Assembly (NCBI GenBank): GCA_037157565.1
Contig: JAZHRO010000073.1
Location: forward strand, 15,754,501-15,818,500
Length of the DNA: 64,000 bases
Source of the DNA: Thalassia testudinum
Taxonomy: Eukaryota > Streptophyta > Magnoliopsida > Alismatales > Hydrocharitaceae
Direction: 5' to 3'
How positions within the stretch are numbered: the first letter of the stretch is position 1; every line of letters begins with the position of its first letter. Shown in pieces: positions 21,491-31,805 of the stretch. Both the position numbers and the translations under genes were made by a program. Under the pieces are notes generated by a model. That model made no database searches and was not told where the DNA came from. It was given only the letters and a program-made list of their open reading frames with translations.

Positions 21491-21776
21491 GTTGGCACCA
21501 CCTCCTAGCCATCCCTTCACCCCATTATCTCCACCAAAAGACACTTCAAGTTGGCGCCAAAAACCACCCCTAACCACCTCTATATTGGCGCCACTTTCAG
21601 CCCCTTAATCCACCCTACACCTACCCACATAAGCCATCCTAGCCATCCACCTAACCCCCCTTCTAGAATCCTTCTTGGCGCCAACTTAGACCCTCTTCTA
21701 GAAGCCATTTTGGCGCCAATATCAAGGGGTGTCAACACACATAACCACCCCTTAGGTGTCCCTTAAGGTGGCGCCA
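21491..21776. promoter_or_regulatory. Cluster of TTGGCGCCAA palindromes in the B LTR
   Basis: TTGGCACCA at 21491 is followed by TTGGCGCCA cores at 21551, 21585, 21675 and 21710, and TGGCGCCA at 21769. They lie about 95-380 bp upstream of the TATA box. The core overlaps the E2F consensus (TTTGGCGC type) and is also identical to the first 7 bases of the element's own tRNA-Asp primer site. The C LTR has about ten degenerate versions (49791-50480). Confidence 0.65.
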
Positions 21777-21870
21777 AACACCCTTGGCCATTGGATCCTT
21801 AACCACCTCCCTCCTTCCATCCTAGCCATCCATTTCAAAGGTCACCATAGCCCCCCTCCTATTCTATAAA

Positions 21871-21878
21871 AGGCCACC
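21871..21878 (+). promoter_or_regulatory. TATA box of the B LTR
   Basis: CTATAAAAGG in a CT-rich context, the best promoter match in the LTR and at a position similar to the CTATAAGAAC of C (50491). It is absent from the truncated 5' LTR. Confidence 0.6.
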
Positions 21879-22758
21879 ACCTACCACCATTTTGAGGCAT
21901 CCTCCCTTAGTATATTTCCTACCTAAACCACCTATACCTACGGCCAAGAAGAAGGAGTAGAGAAGGAGATTAAAGGGGCACATCACCAGCCCTTTTGGTG
22001 CCTTCTTCTCCCCACTCTCTTCAACTTGAGCCACGCCAAGGAGGAGGACTCTCCCACTTCAAGGAGGACGGCCAGGCAAAGGAGAAAAGCTTAGGGTGGA
22101 CGTCCACCCTTGGAGAGAAACTTAGGGCACGCCCCCTTAGGGCTTGCCTTGGAGGTCATCACTTTGGCGGAGTACTGCAAGGAAGGAGTTGACGGATTCT
22201 TTTCAAGCTTGGGAGCCACCAACCTTGGAGCAAGAAGCCCTCTTCTTCACCATCTATCTAGAGGATTTGTGTTTTATTTTCTTATTTGCAATTTTCTAGT
22301 AGTACAAGCTTTCCTCTACTAGGCCTTTTGTAAAACACTTTATCAATTATCTAGTTGCCTTCTTTGCAATTTTTTTTTTTGTTTGCATTTCTATTTGCTT
22401 ATTTTCAGCATTCTTCACTTCCTCTCCCTAATTATTCTAGGCCTTCACTTGCTTAGAGTGAGCTTAGGGAGAGGCTCTACTTGCCACTTTAGAGTAGTTT
22501 ACTTAATTGGAAGTGTAAACACTTTTCCCGCCATAATTTCGCATGTTGCCTTAGTTCAAAAATAAAGAAAAATGGTATATTAAAAATTACCAAAAAGAAA
22601 GTTGAGATATATTCCAAGCAAGAGAATCAATTTTGCAACCATATTGCCTCCTTGGACGACCCTAGATACTCCCCTATCTAGGATATAAATTTTAAAAGCG
22701 AAAGCGGATTTACGCGTTACAACGACGTATTTTAACAAACCGCGTAAAATCGCTATCA

Positions 22759-23765
22759 CCTACTTCTATTAAATTGCAGCCATCATCAAAATTCAAGCTT
22801 TTTGAAGCCTTGAAAATATCTAATTGCACCTTCTTATCACCAAAGGATATCTTCATTATCCTTGATTCACAATCTATGTTAGCTTTAACAGTAGCTAAAC
22901 AATCTTCCTAAAATAATCGGTGCATTCTTAATAATCTCAGGGATTTCCATATCCAAAACTAAGAAATCAACTAGAAAATAGAAATCTTTAGCCCTGACAA
23001 TTACATCCTCAAGAACACCTTTGGGTTTCTTAATTGATCTATCAGCTAGTTGAAGAGAAATAGAAGTGGGTTGGAGTTCCTCTACTCCAAATTTTTCAAA
23101 AATTGGAGTAGGCAAAAGATTGATTAAAGCTCCTAAGTCTAATAAAGCTCTGTTAAAAGTAAGATTACTAATAATACAAGTAATCCAAGGATTACCTGGG
23201 TCTTTCTTTTTAATGGGCAAGTTTTGTTGAATAACTAAACTTATTTTCTCAAATAAGACTATCTTTTCAGGAGTCTTAGCTTTAGCTTTACATTTTTGTG
23301 TGCACAATTCCTTTAAAAACTTTGCATATAAAGGTATATGGTGAATAGCATCAATTAAAGGAATGTTTATTTGAACTTGCTTGAAGAGTTCAAGTAATTC
23401 TTCATTATTAGCTAAAGTTTTCTTTCTTGAAGTCTTATCTTTTAGAGCATCAAGAAAGGGAATGTGAGATGGTGTGAGTCTGGATTAGTTTTGAGTTCAG
23501 ATTCTTTCGAAGTTTCTTTTACATTTTCTTCATCTTCAAAATCACTCTCAACTACTAAGGGTGACTCTTCGGTAGTTTCTTTGTTAGTTGAAGTTTGGAG
23601 ATGAGCTACCTCCTTAGTAATCCTACCACTCCTATGTGTAACAACATTTGCATTAGCTTGAGGATTATTGTCTCTATTTTGAGGTTGTTGTTGTCTAGGA
23701 ATGTTTGGAATAGGGTTAAGTGGAGGGATTTGGGGTTGGTTCCTATGGAATCCAGGTGGATGGTT
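22759..23765 (-). pseudogene. Element E gag C-terminus and protease, broken
   Basis: Read on the - strand from 23765. A Pro/Asn/Gln-rich linker leads to VVTHRSGR (the LRSGK-type Athila motif), an acidic stretch, QVQINIPLIDAIHHIPLYAKFLKELC, and a protease domain in the open frame 23307-22885. Its active site reads LLDLGALINLLP (DLGAL where B has DLGAS). NAPIILGRLFSYC ends the open frame, and the rest carries stops. It continues from gag at 42940 (split by K) and into RT at 13732 (split by B). Confidence 0.88.
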
Positions 23766-24307
23766 TGTGAGTGGTAGGAATATCCTATGGATCGCAACTA
23801 AATACTAGAGGGGAGGGGTGAATAGTATTGCTTTGAATTATATGCACAGATTAAAAAATAAAACACCAGAGATTCATGCATAGAGTGCACCTGATTTATA
23901 GTAGAAACCCAATCCTGGTGAAAACCATTACCTAAGCCTCCTAGCTTAAGATTTTTTTGACCAAGTAACACTAGCCAATCCACTAAATCATACCACTTGA
24001 ACGAGGGTGGCACAACCTCTTACAATCCACTTCCCTTTTATCCTGAAGAGAAGCAAAAACAACAACTACGAATCTTCCAAACAAACTTGGAATCCGCAAA
24101 TCAAAACAACAAAGTAAAATAACAATAATGAATTCTATGGAACCACAATATATGATAAAATCGATTTTTCGCAAAGCTTCGAGGCATCATGCTTTTGAAT
24201 AACGTGAAGAACAAAGCATGAAAGCCTTTGGAAATAAGAACGAGAAGCTCTATTTTTGAATGATATTTCTATTTAAAAGTTATGAAAGAATGGGCTGCGT
24301 ACGACCT

Positions 24308-24318
24308 CTATTTATACA
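24308..24318 (-). promoter_or_regulatory. TATA box of the K 3' LTR
   Basis: On the - strand TTGTATAAATAGAGG. The same sequence is present in the 5' LTR at about 42456-42470. The motif array lies just upstream. Confidence 0.65.
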
Positions 24319-24329
24319 AAAAGTTTTAC

Positions 24330-24570
24330 CTGAATAGGAAATTAAATTGATCGATCAATTAAGGTTAATTGGTTGATCAAAAGGTAATTTGGTTGATCAA
24401 TTAAGAAGGTTGGTTGATCACTGATTGATCGATCAATTAGCTTGGTTGGTCGATCAAAAGGATTTTTCTCAACGTCCTAAAATGGGCTGATTTGATCGGT
24501 CAATTAATTTGGTTGGTCGATCAAGGTGATTTGGTCGATCAATTATATAGTTTGGTCAATCAATAACACT
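24330..24570. repeat. TTGRTCGATCAA motif array in the K 3' LTR
   Basis: About ten copies of TTGGTCGATCAA, TTGATCGATCAA or close variants in 240 bp with irregular spacing. They lie immediately upstream (- strand sense) of the TATA box. The 5' LTR has the matching array at about 42495-42715. Confidence 0.85.
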
Positions 24571-24791
24571 AAAAGTTTGGTTTTGAAAAGATGCGCAAAC
24601 AATTCGTATTTGAGTTTTATTTGAAGTTCCTTACAATAATGCCCCAGACTCAAATAAATATAAAAAGATGTATATTAGCAACTATCTTCCCTTGTCTTGA
24701 AAGACACTTTGATGCATTAATCCGAGATAGTTCTGAAATGTTAGTCTAGTAATAAACATAATTTTGGTCTATTAAAATAGAGGTGCTTACA

Positions 24792-24808
24792 TTCTCTCCC
24801 TTTTTTAT
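24792..24808 (-). promoter_or_regulatory. Polypurine tract of element K
   Basis: On the - strand AAAAAAGGGAGAGAATG directly before the 3' LTR start TGTAAGCACC. Expected plus-strand primer site. Confidence 0.75.
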
Positions 24809-25101
24809 GACAACAAAATTATAATTATGAATTTGGAAAATGTTTTGCATAAAATCTCCCCCTTCTTTTTTCCCCAAAAGTAAAACATGCTACTTGTGAT
24901 TTTACATTTAACTCCCCCTTAAGCACGTAATTCAGGCATCATAAATATCATGCAATAAGAGAGCTAAAGGAAAACACATAACTGAGAGAGATAATTTTCA
25001 TGCATAAATAAACAGTCTAGATAAGTAGTGCATAGAATATAAATGTTTTGAGAAAAATAAAGTTATACATGCCAAGATAGAGATAGAAACAAATATAACA
25101 T
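24809..25101. other. Short non-coding 3' spacer of element K
   Basis: AT-rich sequence between the extra ORF and the polypurine tract. I see no ORF or repeat of note in it. Confidence 0.6.
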
Positions 25102-26579
25102 CTAATCATCTAATGATGCCATGAAGGCATCCATAGTGCTCTGAAGATCAGTGTCCAACTCAATGTCCAGTGAAGCTAATCTCTCAGAAGATGCAGGCAG
25201 ACCAAGGCAATGGCATCGCTGAGTTGATGAACGTGGTGTCGACTGCCTGGATGTCCTGCGAGGAGGAGTGATCTGCTAGTCAGCTGGTCCTACTGATGCT
25301 GATGGTGCTGCTGATGTAGGAGGAGGAGGAGGAGGTGCTGAAGGCATAGTAGTCGAATGATGAGGTCGATGAAGCTGCTGCTGAATGCTATGAATGGACT
25401 CTCCAAGTCTGCCCAAAAGCTGACTCTGAGCATTCAGGTATTCTGATACCTAATGCCCATACCTCATCATAACCATGTCAGTCTCCCGCTGCCTATGCAT
25501 CATCAAAGAAATGCCACTGGTGACATCCTAAATAATGACAAAGTCCCTGCCTGAGATCTATCTATCCAAAAGGCTCCAATCCTAGTCGTAGAAAGATGGA
25601 GATGGTCTTACTAGAGGAGGACATGTTGCAGTGAAGTGCTCATAAGGCGGGAATGGAGGAGGTACTGCTATCTGCTCCTATTGCTGCTGCTGCTGCTCCT
25701 ATGCTGCTTCCTCACCATGGGCTCCCTATGCTTGCTCCATCTTCACATATGTGAGTTTATCAAATATGGAGACACGAGTGATAAATTATTTATGATTAAT
25801 GTCCATGGGCACACTGAAGTGAAGAAAGATATGGGAAAGAAGTGTCCCAAATTGGAAGGAGCTACTAGGTGGTTTACTGATGAGATAAAGAATCAAATGG
25901 TTCCAATTGAATCGTTTGCTCTTCATAAAAGCATAGAGGGTGATCAGCACAATGCCAGGGCAGTTCTCAAATGATGTGGACTTAGACATGAAATTCCACA
26001 AAAAAACACGATTCAGAAAATAAGGTAAACATTGAAAATAGGGTGACTTGGTAGGACGGCCTAAGTCAAAATGAGAGGGAGTGAGCAGGGTCTCCCTGAT
26101 GGTGTCAGATTGAGTATGCTGATGCAACTCAAGAAAAGTAGGTCCAACAGAAGGACAACCAAGAATCTCTGCCAAAATGTTCGCATTGACGAGAACGTTT
26201 ATCCCATAGACATTTGAGGTCAACTCGTTATTGGTGCCTTCACCTATATCTTTGAGATTGGCATAAAATACTTGGTAGGCCATGGAATCAACATCGAGAA
26301 TGCCGCTATGCTTGGAACCCGCATAAAAGTTTCGCTCAAATAATCGCAAAATTTGTTGGTATGCAAATTTTTCACAGATCCCATGGAAAATAGACTCAAG
26401 ATTAGTGAAGTCAACAGGTCACCAACATGTGGAGAGAATTTTGTAGACAATGAAAAACGATCACAAGCGGCCTCGGTAATGAAAAAGCGATCAAAAGTAT
26501 CATCACGATGACTAGAAGAGCCGCATGCATGTTTAGGTGCAATTTGGTAAAGAGTAGGAAAACATGGTTGGTCGATCAA
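25102..26579 (-). pseudogene. Extra ORF of element K in the envelope position, broken
   Basis: Read from 26579 in two frames that overlap at 26349-26244, then one phase down to a stop at 25102. The first part contains FITEAACDRFSLSTKF. The next, 26349-25786, has FERNFYAGSKHSGILDVDS, YQVFYANLKDIGEG and NANILAEILGCPSVGP. This resembles the plant family annotated as putative transposon protein or envelope-like (Transposase_32 type). The C-terminal third is low complexity: a Q run, then LNAQSQLLGRLGESIHSIQQQ (coiled-coil-like), a run of prolines, and an acidic end TDLQSTMDAFMASLDD. Several stops. No signal peptide or membrane helix is obvious. Family assignment is from memory of the motif pattern. 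Confidence 0.6.
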
Positions 26580-27495
26580 CGAAGGTCACTGGTCGACCAA
26601 AAAAGAACCAAACTTTTAGTCAATCAACCAAGGAGTTTGGTCGATCAAATGACCTCAGACCAGAAAAAAAGAATGTTTGATCGGATGATAAACTCACTTA
26701 TGCTACATGATTTCACAAGAAAAATACACAAGCAAGATCAAACAAGTGAGAGTAAGTCAAAGCACATTATAAACACAAGAAAAATGCAAAGAAATGGATG
26801 TATTCAAGGTTTAGAATTTACCGAGATCGAACCAAAGTTGGTCGATCAAAACAGAGGCCAGATGGAGGGCGTGCAAGGAGGTCAAAGTCGTGCGAGCACG
26901 GAGGTGCAAGCAGGCGACGAGTGAGCACGCACTCGTAAGGACCAGTGCACGATTGACCCACGCACAAATGAGGCTTATGCGAGGAGGTCAGCGGTGGCGT
27001 TTATTGGTCGATTAGATGGCAAGAGTAGTGGAGTGGGGACCAAATGATTTTTTACAGCAAAAAATTGGTGTTTGGGGTAAAAAATGAGGTGTTTTATAGA
27101 GAACATGATTAGTAGAATAGGTAAATGCACTTAAGGCAACTAATCACATAGGTTAGAAATGGTAAGAGTGGATTGCGAATGTGAAATAAGGAAAAGAGAT
27201 CGCAATCTTTGAAAAGAGAAACTGCCAGTTTTGGTAGATCAAAAGTAGTTTTTGGTCGATCAAAACAAGAAGTGATCGATCAAAAGAGGTAATTGGTCGA
27301 TCATAGTTTGAATTTTTAGAGGGAAAATTCCTACCCAAACAGATTGGTCGATCAAAAATTTTGATTGATCAATTAAAAGTCAAAGTTGTGGAGGGAAATT
27401 TCCTGCTAGGCAAATTCAAGTTTTGGTCGATCAAACAGGAGTTTTGATTGATCAAAGGTTGGTCGATCAATTTTTGAAAATTGATCGATCAAAAT
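26560..27495. repeat. Second GATCGATC-type motif array, between pol and the extra ORF of K
   Basis: Clusters of TTGGTCGATCAA-like motifs at 26567-26650, near 26838 and 27005, and densely at 27230-27490 (about ten copies there). These are the same 10-12-mers as in the K LTRs. On the + strand they create an ORF with repeated LVDQ residues (26508-26924), which I regard as an artefact of the repeat. The stretch 26650-27230 between clusters has no gene. Confidence 0.8.
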
Positions 27496-27521
27496 AGTAA
27501 AAGAGACATTTATTAGGCCAA

Positions 27522-28990
27522 TTAATCAAGCTCTTTTAATCTAGATAAGCCTAGTGAATGACAAATTTGATTAAACCTATCTTTCGGTAAGGGTTTTGTG
27601 AATATATCTGCTAGTTGATTTTTTGTGTTAACAAATTCTAAATTGATATCCCCTTTTAATATATAATCTCTAAGAAGGTGATGTCTAATATCTATATGTT
27701 TGGTCCTAGAGTGTTGTACTAGATTCTTGGAAAGGTTAATAGCACTTGTGTTGTCACATGAAATCTTGTTATTCTTACAAGATAAACCAAAGTCTTGTAA
27801 TGTCTGTTTCATCCACAATAGTTGTGAACAAGCTAAAGAGGCTGCTGCATATTCTGCTTTAGTTGTGGATAGTGATACAGTATTTTGTTTTCTAGAGAAC
27901 CAAGAGATTAGGGAATTTCTGAAAAATTGATAAGTTCCACTAGTACTCTTACGGTCTGTGAAGCTACCCGCATAGTCAGCATCACAAAAGGAATATAATT
28001 CCAATGTGCCTAACTTCGGATAAAAAAGTCCTAAGTCTTGTGTGTTGTTTAGATATCAAAGTATTCTTTTAACAGCATGTAGATGTGATTCTTTAGGGTT
28101 TACATGAAAGCAAGCACACAAACAAGTACAAAATAGAATGCCAGGTCTACTTGCCGTTGAATATAATAGAGATCTTATTATGCCTCTGTATAGTTTTTGA
28201 TCTACCAATTTACCTGTGTCATTAGTTTTCAATTAGGTAGAAGCTGCCACCTGTGTTTCTTTACCTTTGACTTTATCCATCGAGAATTTCTTCAATATCT
28301 CTGCTGTGTATTTTGTTTGAGATATGAAGATTTTGGAGGATAGCTGATCAATCTGAAGACCTAGGAAGAACTTGAGTTCTCCCATCATGCTCATCTCAAA
28401 TTGATCCTGCATTACCTTTGTAAAGTCTTGGCAAAGTAGATCATTAGTAGCACCGAAAATGATATCATCTACATATACTTGAATTATTAAGAGATCATTT
28501 TCGTTTCTTTTGGTAAATAAGGTTGGGTCTATTTAACCAATTTTAAACTCATTGTCAATTAGATATGATTTTAATCTATCATACCAAGCTCATGGAGCTT
28601 GTTTTAGACTATATAATGCTTTGTTTAATTTGTATACGTGTTTTGGATGATTCGGATCTTCAAAACTTGGAGGTTGTTTAACAAAGACTTCCTCTTTAAT
28701 GAAACCATTTAGAAAAGCACTTTTGGCATCCATTTGGAAGAGTTTGAATTCCATATGGGCTGTAAAAGCTAGCAACATTCTAATAGATTCTAGTCGAGCA
28801 ATAGGTGCATATGTTTCATCAAAATCTATTCATTCTTCTTGATTGTATCCTTAAGCCACAAGTCTAGCTTTATTCCCAACTACATTTCCTGATTCATCAA
28901 GTTTGTTCCTAAAAACCCACTTGGTTCTTATAATGGTTTGTGATTCAAGCTTTGAAACAAGTTCCTATACTTGATTTTTCTTAAATTGAT
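27522..28990 (-). pseudogene. Element K reverse transcriptase and RNase H, broken
   Basis: Copia RT on the - strand: FQMDAKSAFLNGFIKEEVFV, YKLNKALYSLKQAP, the catalytic YVDDIIFGATND near 28480, and GELKFFLGLQID. RNase H follows, with YSFCDADYAGSFTDRKSTSG, SLSTTKAEYAA, KHIDIRHHLLRD and QLADIFTKPL, ending at stop 27522. All in one phase, but with several in-frame stops. The YVDD aspartates and the RNase H catalytic Asp and Glu are still readable. Confidence 0.92.
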
Positions 28991-30140
28991 TTAGCTCATC
29001 TTCCATAGCAATAATCCAACAATTGCTTGAGAAAGCTTCCCTAACATTTTTAGGTTCTAATTGTGAAACAAAGGCTGTAAAGGCTAGTGTGTTAAGGGAA
29101 GATGAAGATCTGGTTTGAACTCTTTTTGACAAATCTCTTATTACCAGTTCTTTAGGATGATCTTTCACAAAAGAGATATCTTTGGGTAGCTCACTAGAAA
29201 TATTCTCTTCTAGAATGTTCGATGGATCATGTACTAGTTCATAATCATCAATCGTAGAAGATTTAGGTTGTAGTAAAGTTTCATCAAATGATACATGCAT
29301 GGTTTTCTCAACAATAGAATTCTTCTTATTAAAGACCCTATAGGCTTTACTTCTGGTTGAATACCCTAGGAAAATTCCTTCTATGCTTTTAGCATCAAAC
29401 TTATCATGATTATCTTTAGTGTTAAGTATAAAACATCGACATCCAAAAATTTTGAAGTAGGAAATTCTAGGCGTTCTTCCATGATAGAGTTCAAAAGGTG
29501 CCTTCTTCAGGATTGGTCTGATCAAGGTTTTATTCTGGATATAGCAAGCAGTGTTTACAGCCGCAGGCCAAAAATATCAAGGCAGCTTTGACTCGCACAG
29601 CATTATGCAGGCACACTCTTGCAAAGTCCTATTTTTCCTCTCAACTACACCATTCTGAGGTGCAGCTCTAGGAAAGGCAAACTCATGTTTGATTCCATAT
29701 TGATCACAAAAGTTCAAAAAAGATTCATTTTCAAATTCTCCACCATGATCACTTCTAATCCTAATTACCTCAGATCCTTTCTCATTCTGTAATCTTCTAA
29801 CTAGTTTGCTAAAGGCATCTATAGTTAAGTCCTTACTTTTAAGAAGGATACCCAAGTAAATCTAGAGAAGTCATCAATTATGACTAAACATTATCTGCAC
29901 CTACTTAGACTTTTGGATTTGGTTGGTCTGAACAAGTCTAAGTGAAGTAGCTCCAGGGGTTGAGAAGTGCTAACCATCCTTTTTGGTCTAAACGGATTTT
30001 TGGTTTGTTTACCAACTTTACAAGAATCACAGACTTTGCTTTTCTTGAAGTTGATCTTTGGCAGTCCCTTGACAAGTTCACATTTCACAAGTTTACTAAT
30101 GTTTCCCATGTGGACATGACCTAGTCGTTTATTCCAAAGT
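28965..30140 (-). pseudogene. Element K integrase, broken
   Basis: The zinc module begins near 30138 with LWNKRLGHVHMGNISKL (first His replaced by Asn) and ends KVCDSCKVGKQTK. The core has LLHLDLF, where the first Asp sits. A frame change follows near 29880. IRSDHGGEFEN near 29755 supplies the second Asp, and APQNGVVERKNRTLQE supplies the Glu. The C-terminal part (APFELYHGRTPRISYFKIFG, GIFLGYSTRSKAYRVFN) is typical of copia integrase. At least one stop lies near 29577. Confidence 0.9.
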
Positions 30141-30576
30141 GTTGCTTCTTCGTCAGATACGACTAGATATTCAAGACTATCGTATTTGTCGAAGTTTATA
30201 GTGTAAATATCTTTACACCTATTTCCTTTAAAAATAATCTATTTTGTTTCTTTATTATGAATTTTAAAATCTTTTAATGTGAATGTAATTTATTCCCTTT
30301 ATCACATATTTAGCTTACACTTAATAGATTATGTTTTAAACTTTTAACTAAATGCATGTTATCAAAATAGGTAGAAGAGTTATCAATTTGGCTAGTACCA
30401 ATAATACGACCCTTGTGGTTGTTCCCAAATGTGACCGTACCACCTTCCTGAAGGTTGAGCTACAGGAATAGGTCTTCTTTGCCAGTCATGTGCTTCGAAC
30501 AGCCACTGTCCATTATCCACCTTCTTTCTTCTCTTTCCTCATCTTCTAGTGCCATTAGTCCTAGAAGAGCTTCTTC
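30141..30576 (-). pseudogene. Element K protease region, broken
   Basis: On the - strand RRWIMDSGCSKHMTG near 30525-30480 is the copia aspartic protease active site (DSGCS). It follows gag in the same phase after a stop at 30577. Further stops and degenerate sequence (TVTFGNNHKGRIIG, NLLSVS) follow before the integrase zinc module. Confidence 0.8.
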
Positions 30577-31566
30577 TTAAGAGGTTTCTTCTTCTTCTGA
30601 GCTTGAGTCTGATTCATCCCATGTTGCCGTGAAAGCCTTCTTCTTTCCACCCTTTCTGAAGAACTTTTTCTTCTTTTCTGACTCCTTCTTGAGAAGTGGA
30701 CAGTCTTTCTTGATGTGTCCCTTTCTTTTACAGTTGTAGCAGATGATTGCATCCATCTTGGATTCTTCTTTCTTCTTCCTCCAGCTCCTCTTATTTTTGA
30801 AGAACTTTCTAAATTTTCTGGAGAGAAGAGCTATGTCTTCCTCTTCTTCTCCGCTTGATGATTCTTCAGATTCCTGATTTGCTTCAAGGTCAATGATCTT
30901 CTTTTTGGTTCCTTCATCTTTTTGCTCCTTCAGGTGTTGGAGCTGAACTTCATAAGCCATCAGACTTCCAATAAGATCGTACAGTTTCAGGGTGGACAGA
31001 TCTTCTAATTCTTGAATGGCTATTGTCTTGGTCTCCCAATCATTGGTAAGTGAATGAAGGATCTTCCTTACCAGAGCTTCATTCTTTATGTCTTGATCTA
31101 GATTCCGTAGGGAGTTTATGATGTTCATTAATCATGTGAACATCTCCTTGATAGACTCCCCCATCTTCATCTTGAAAAGCTCATAATTTTGCATTAGTAA
31201 ATTTACTCGAGTTTCTTTTATCTTTGTTGTTCCCTCATGGGTGACTTCAAGGATTCTCCAGATCTTGTATGCCATTTTGCACACAGAGACGCGGTTGAAT
31301 TTTTCTTTTGAAAACCCACAAAAGATTGCATTCGTTGCTTTGGCATTGTGGGTTGCCATCTTCTTTTAGTCTGGTGTCACCGCCACTCCTTCCTTGATTT
31401 CAGGATGAGTCTATTGGGATGCGATGACATCCCATACCTCAAAGTCCATGGATTCAAGGAACATCTGCATCCTAGTCTTCCAATAACCATAGTTTATCCC
31501 ATTGAAGAGAGGAGGACGAACAGCAGATGGCCCCTCAGCATATGTGTCGACAGAAGACTTTGACAT
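30577..31566 (-). pseudogene. gag: Element K gag, broken
   Basis: The start at 31566 gives MSKSSVDTYAEGPSAVRPP, then FNGINYGYWKTRMQMFLES, the usual SIRE-type gag opening. Stops near 31415, 31370 and 31131 split an otherwise continuous frame. Later come VRKILHSLTNDWETKTIAIQ, an acidic stretch, a basic KRSWRKKKEE run and a single zinc knuckle CYNCKRKGHIKKDC (CX2CX4HX4C). This is the nucleocapsid part of the copia particle. Confidence 0.9.
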
Positions 31567-31582
31567 CTTTCTGGACAACTAA

Positions 31583-31594
31583 GCTCTAATACCA
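31583..31594 (-). promoter_or_regulatory. Primer binding site of element K (initiator tRNA-Met type)
   Basis: On the - strand TGGTATTAGAGC, two bases after the LTR end CACTCACA. It matches the standard copia site TGGTATCAGAGC with one C-to-T change. Confidence 0.85.
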
Positions 31595-31596
31595 AG

Positions 31597-31805
31597 TGTG
31601 AGTGGTAGGAATATCATGTGGATCATAACTAAATGCTAGAGGGGAGGGGTGAATAGTATTGCTTTGAATTACATGCACAGATTAAAAAATAAAGCACTAG
31701 AGATTCATTTATGGAGTACACCTGATTTATAGTGGAACCCAATCCAGGTGAAAACCACTACCTAAGCCTCCTAGCTTAAGATTTTTTCTACTAGGCAATG
31801 CTAGA
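31597..31805 (-). mobile_element. 5' LTR of element K, inner part (separated by element H)
   Basis: Starts TGTGAGTGGTAGGAATATC like 23766. It runs to CTAGA, where element H interrupts it, and continues at 42125. The two parts together give about 1024 bp, the size of the 3' LTR. Confidence 0.88.
31801..31805. repeat. Target-site duplication of element H (left copy)
   Basis: CTAGA here and CTAGC at 42120-42124 flank element H. The intact K LTR has CTAGC at this place (about 23971), so the left copy carries one substitution. Confidence 0.75.

Larger units (their letters stand above)
13733..22758 (+). mobile_element. Element B: young gag-protease-only Athila-family element (TR-GAG-like)
   Basis: A 9026-bp insertion with perfect 5-bp TSD CCTAC, a shortened and rearranged 5' LTR, a tRNA-Asp primer site, a 1008-codon gag-protease ORF, a 3' region with several polypurine tracts and a full 2260-bp 3' LTR. 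There is no reverse transcriptase, RNase H or integrase: the gag-protease frame runs straight into the 3' untranslated sequence that follows integrase in element D. The first 638 bp of the two LTRs look identical by eye. Non-autonomous and recent. Confidence 0.9.
20499..22758 (+). mobile_element. 3' LTR of element B, complete (2260 bp)
   Basis: Runs from TGATAAACGCC to AATCGCTATCA and is followed by the TSD. Regions in order: AT-rich start, AGCT array (20726-21480), TTGGCGCCAA palindromes (21491-21776), TATA box near 21871, a short leader-like part, and a TTGTAACGCG-type conserved end. It is non-coding; ORFs inside are short and not conserved with C. This is the only complete copy of the LTR, since the 5' copy lacks 21137-22698. 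Confidence 0.9.
23766..24791 (-). mobile_element. 3' LTR of element K (1026 bp)
   Basis: Matches the split 5' LTR (31597-31805 plus 42125-42939) with many substitutions, so the insertion is not recent. On the - strand it starts TGTAAGCACCTC and ends ATTCCTACCACTCACA. It holds a GATCGATC-type motif array and a TATA box. No genes. Confidence 0.9.

Noticed and set aside
24330..24570. CRISPR-like spacing of a short repeat
   Set aside because: Repeats are 10-12 bp palindromes with irregular spacing inside a plant copia LTR; no cas genes and a eukaryotic context.
26508..26924. + strand ORF with repeated LVDQ residues
   Set aside because: It is antisense to element K and its repeats come from the GATCGATC-type motif array.
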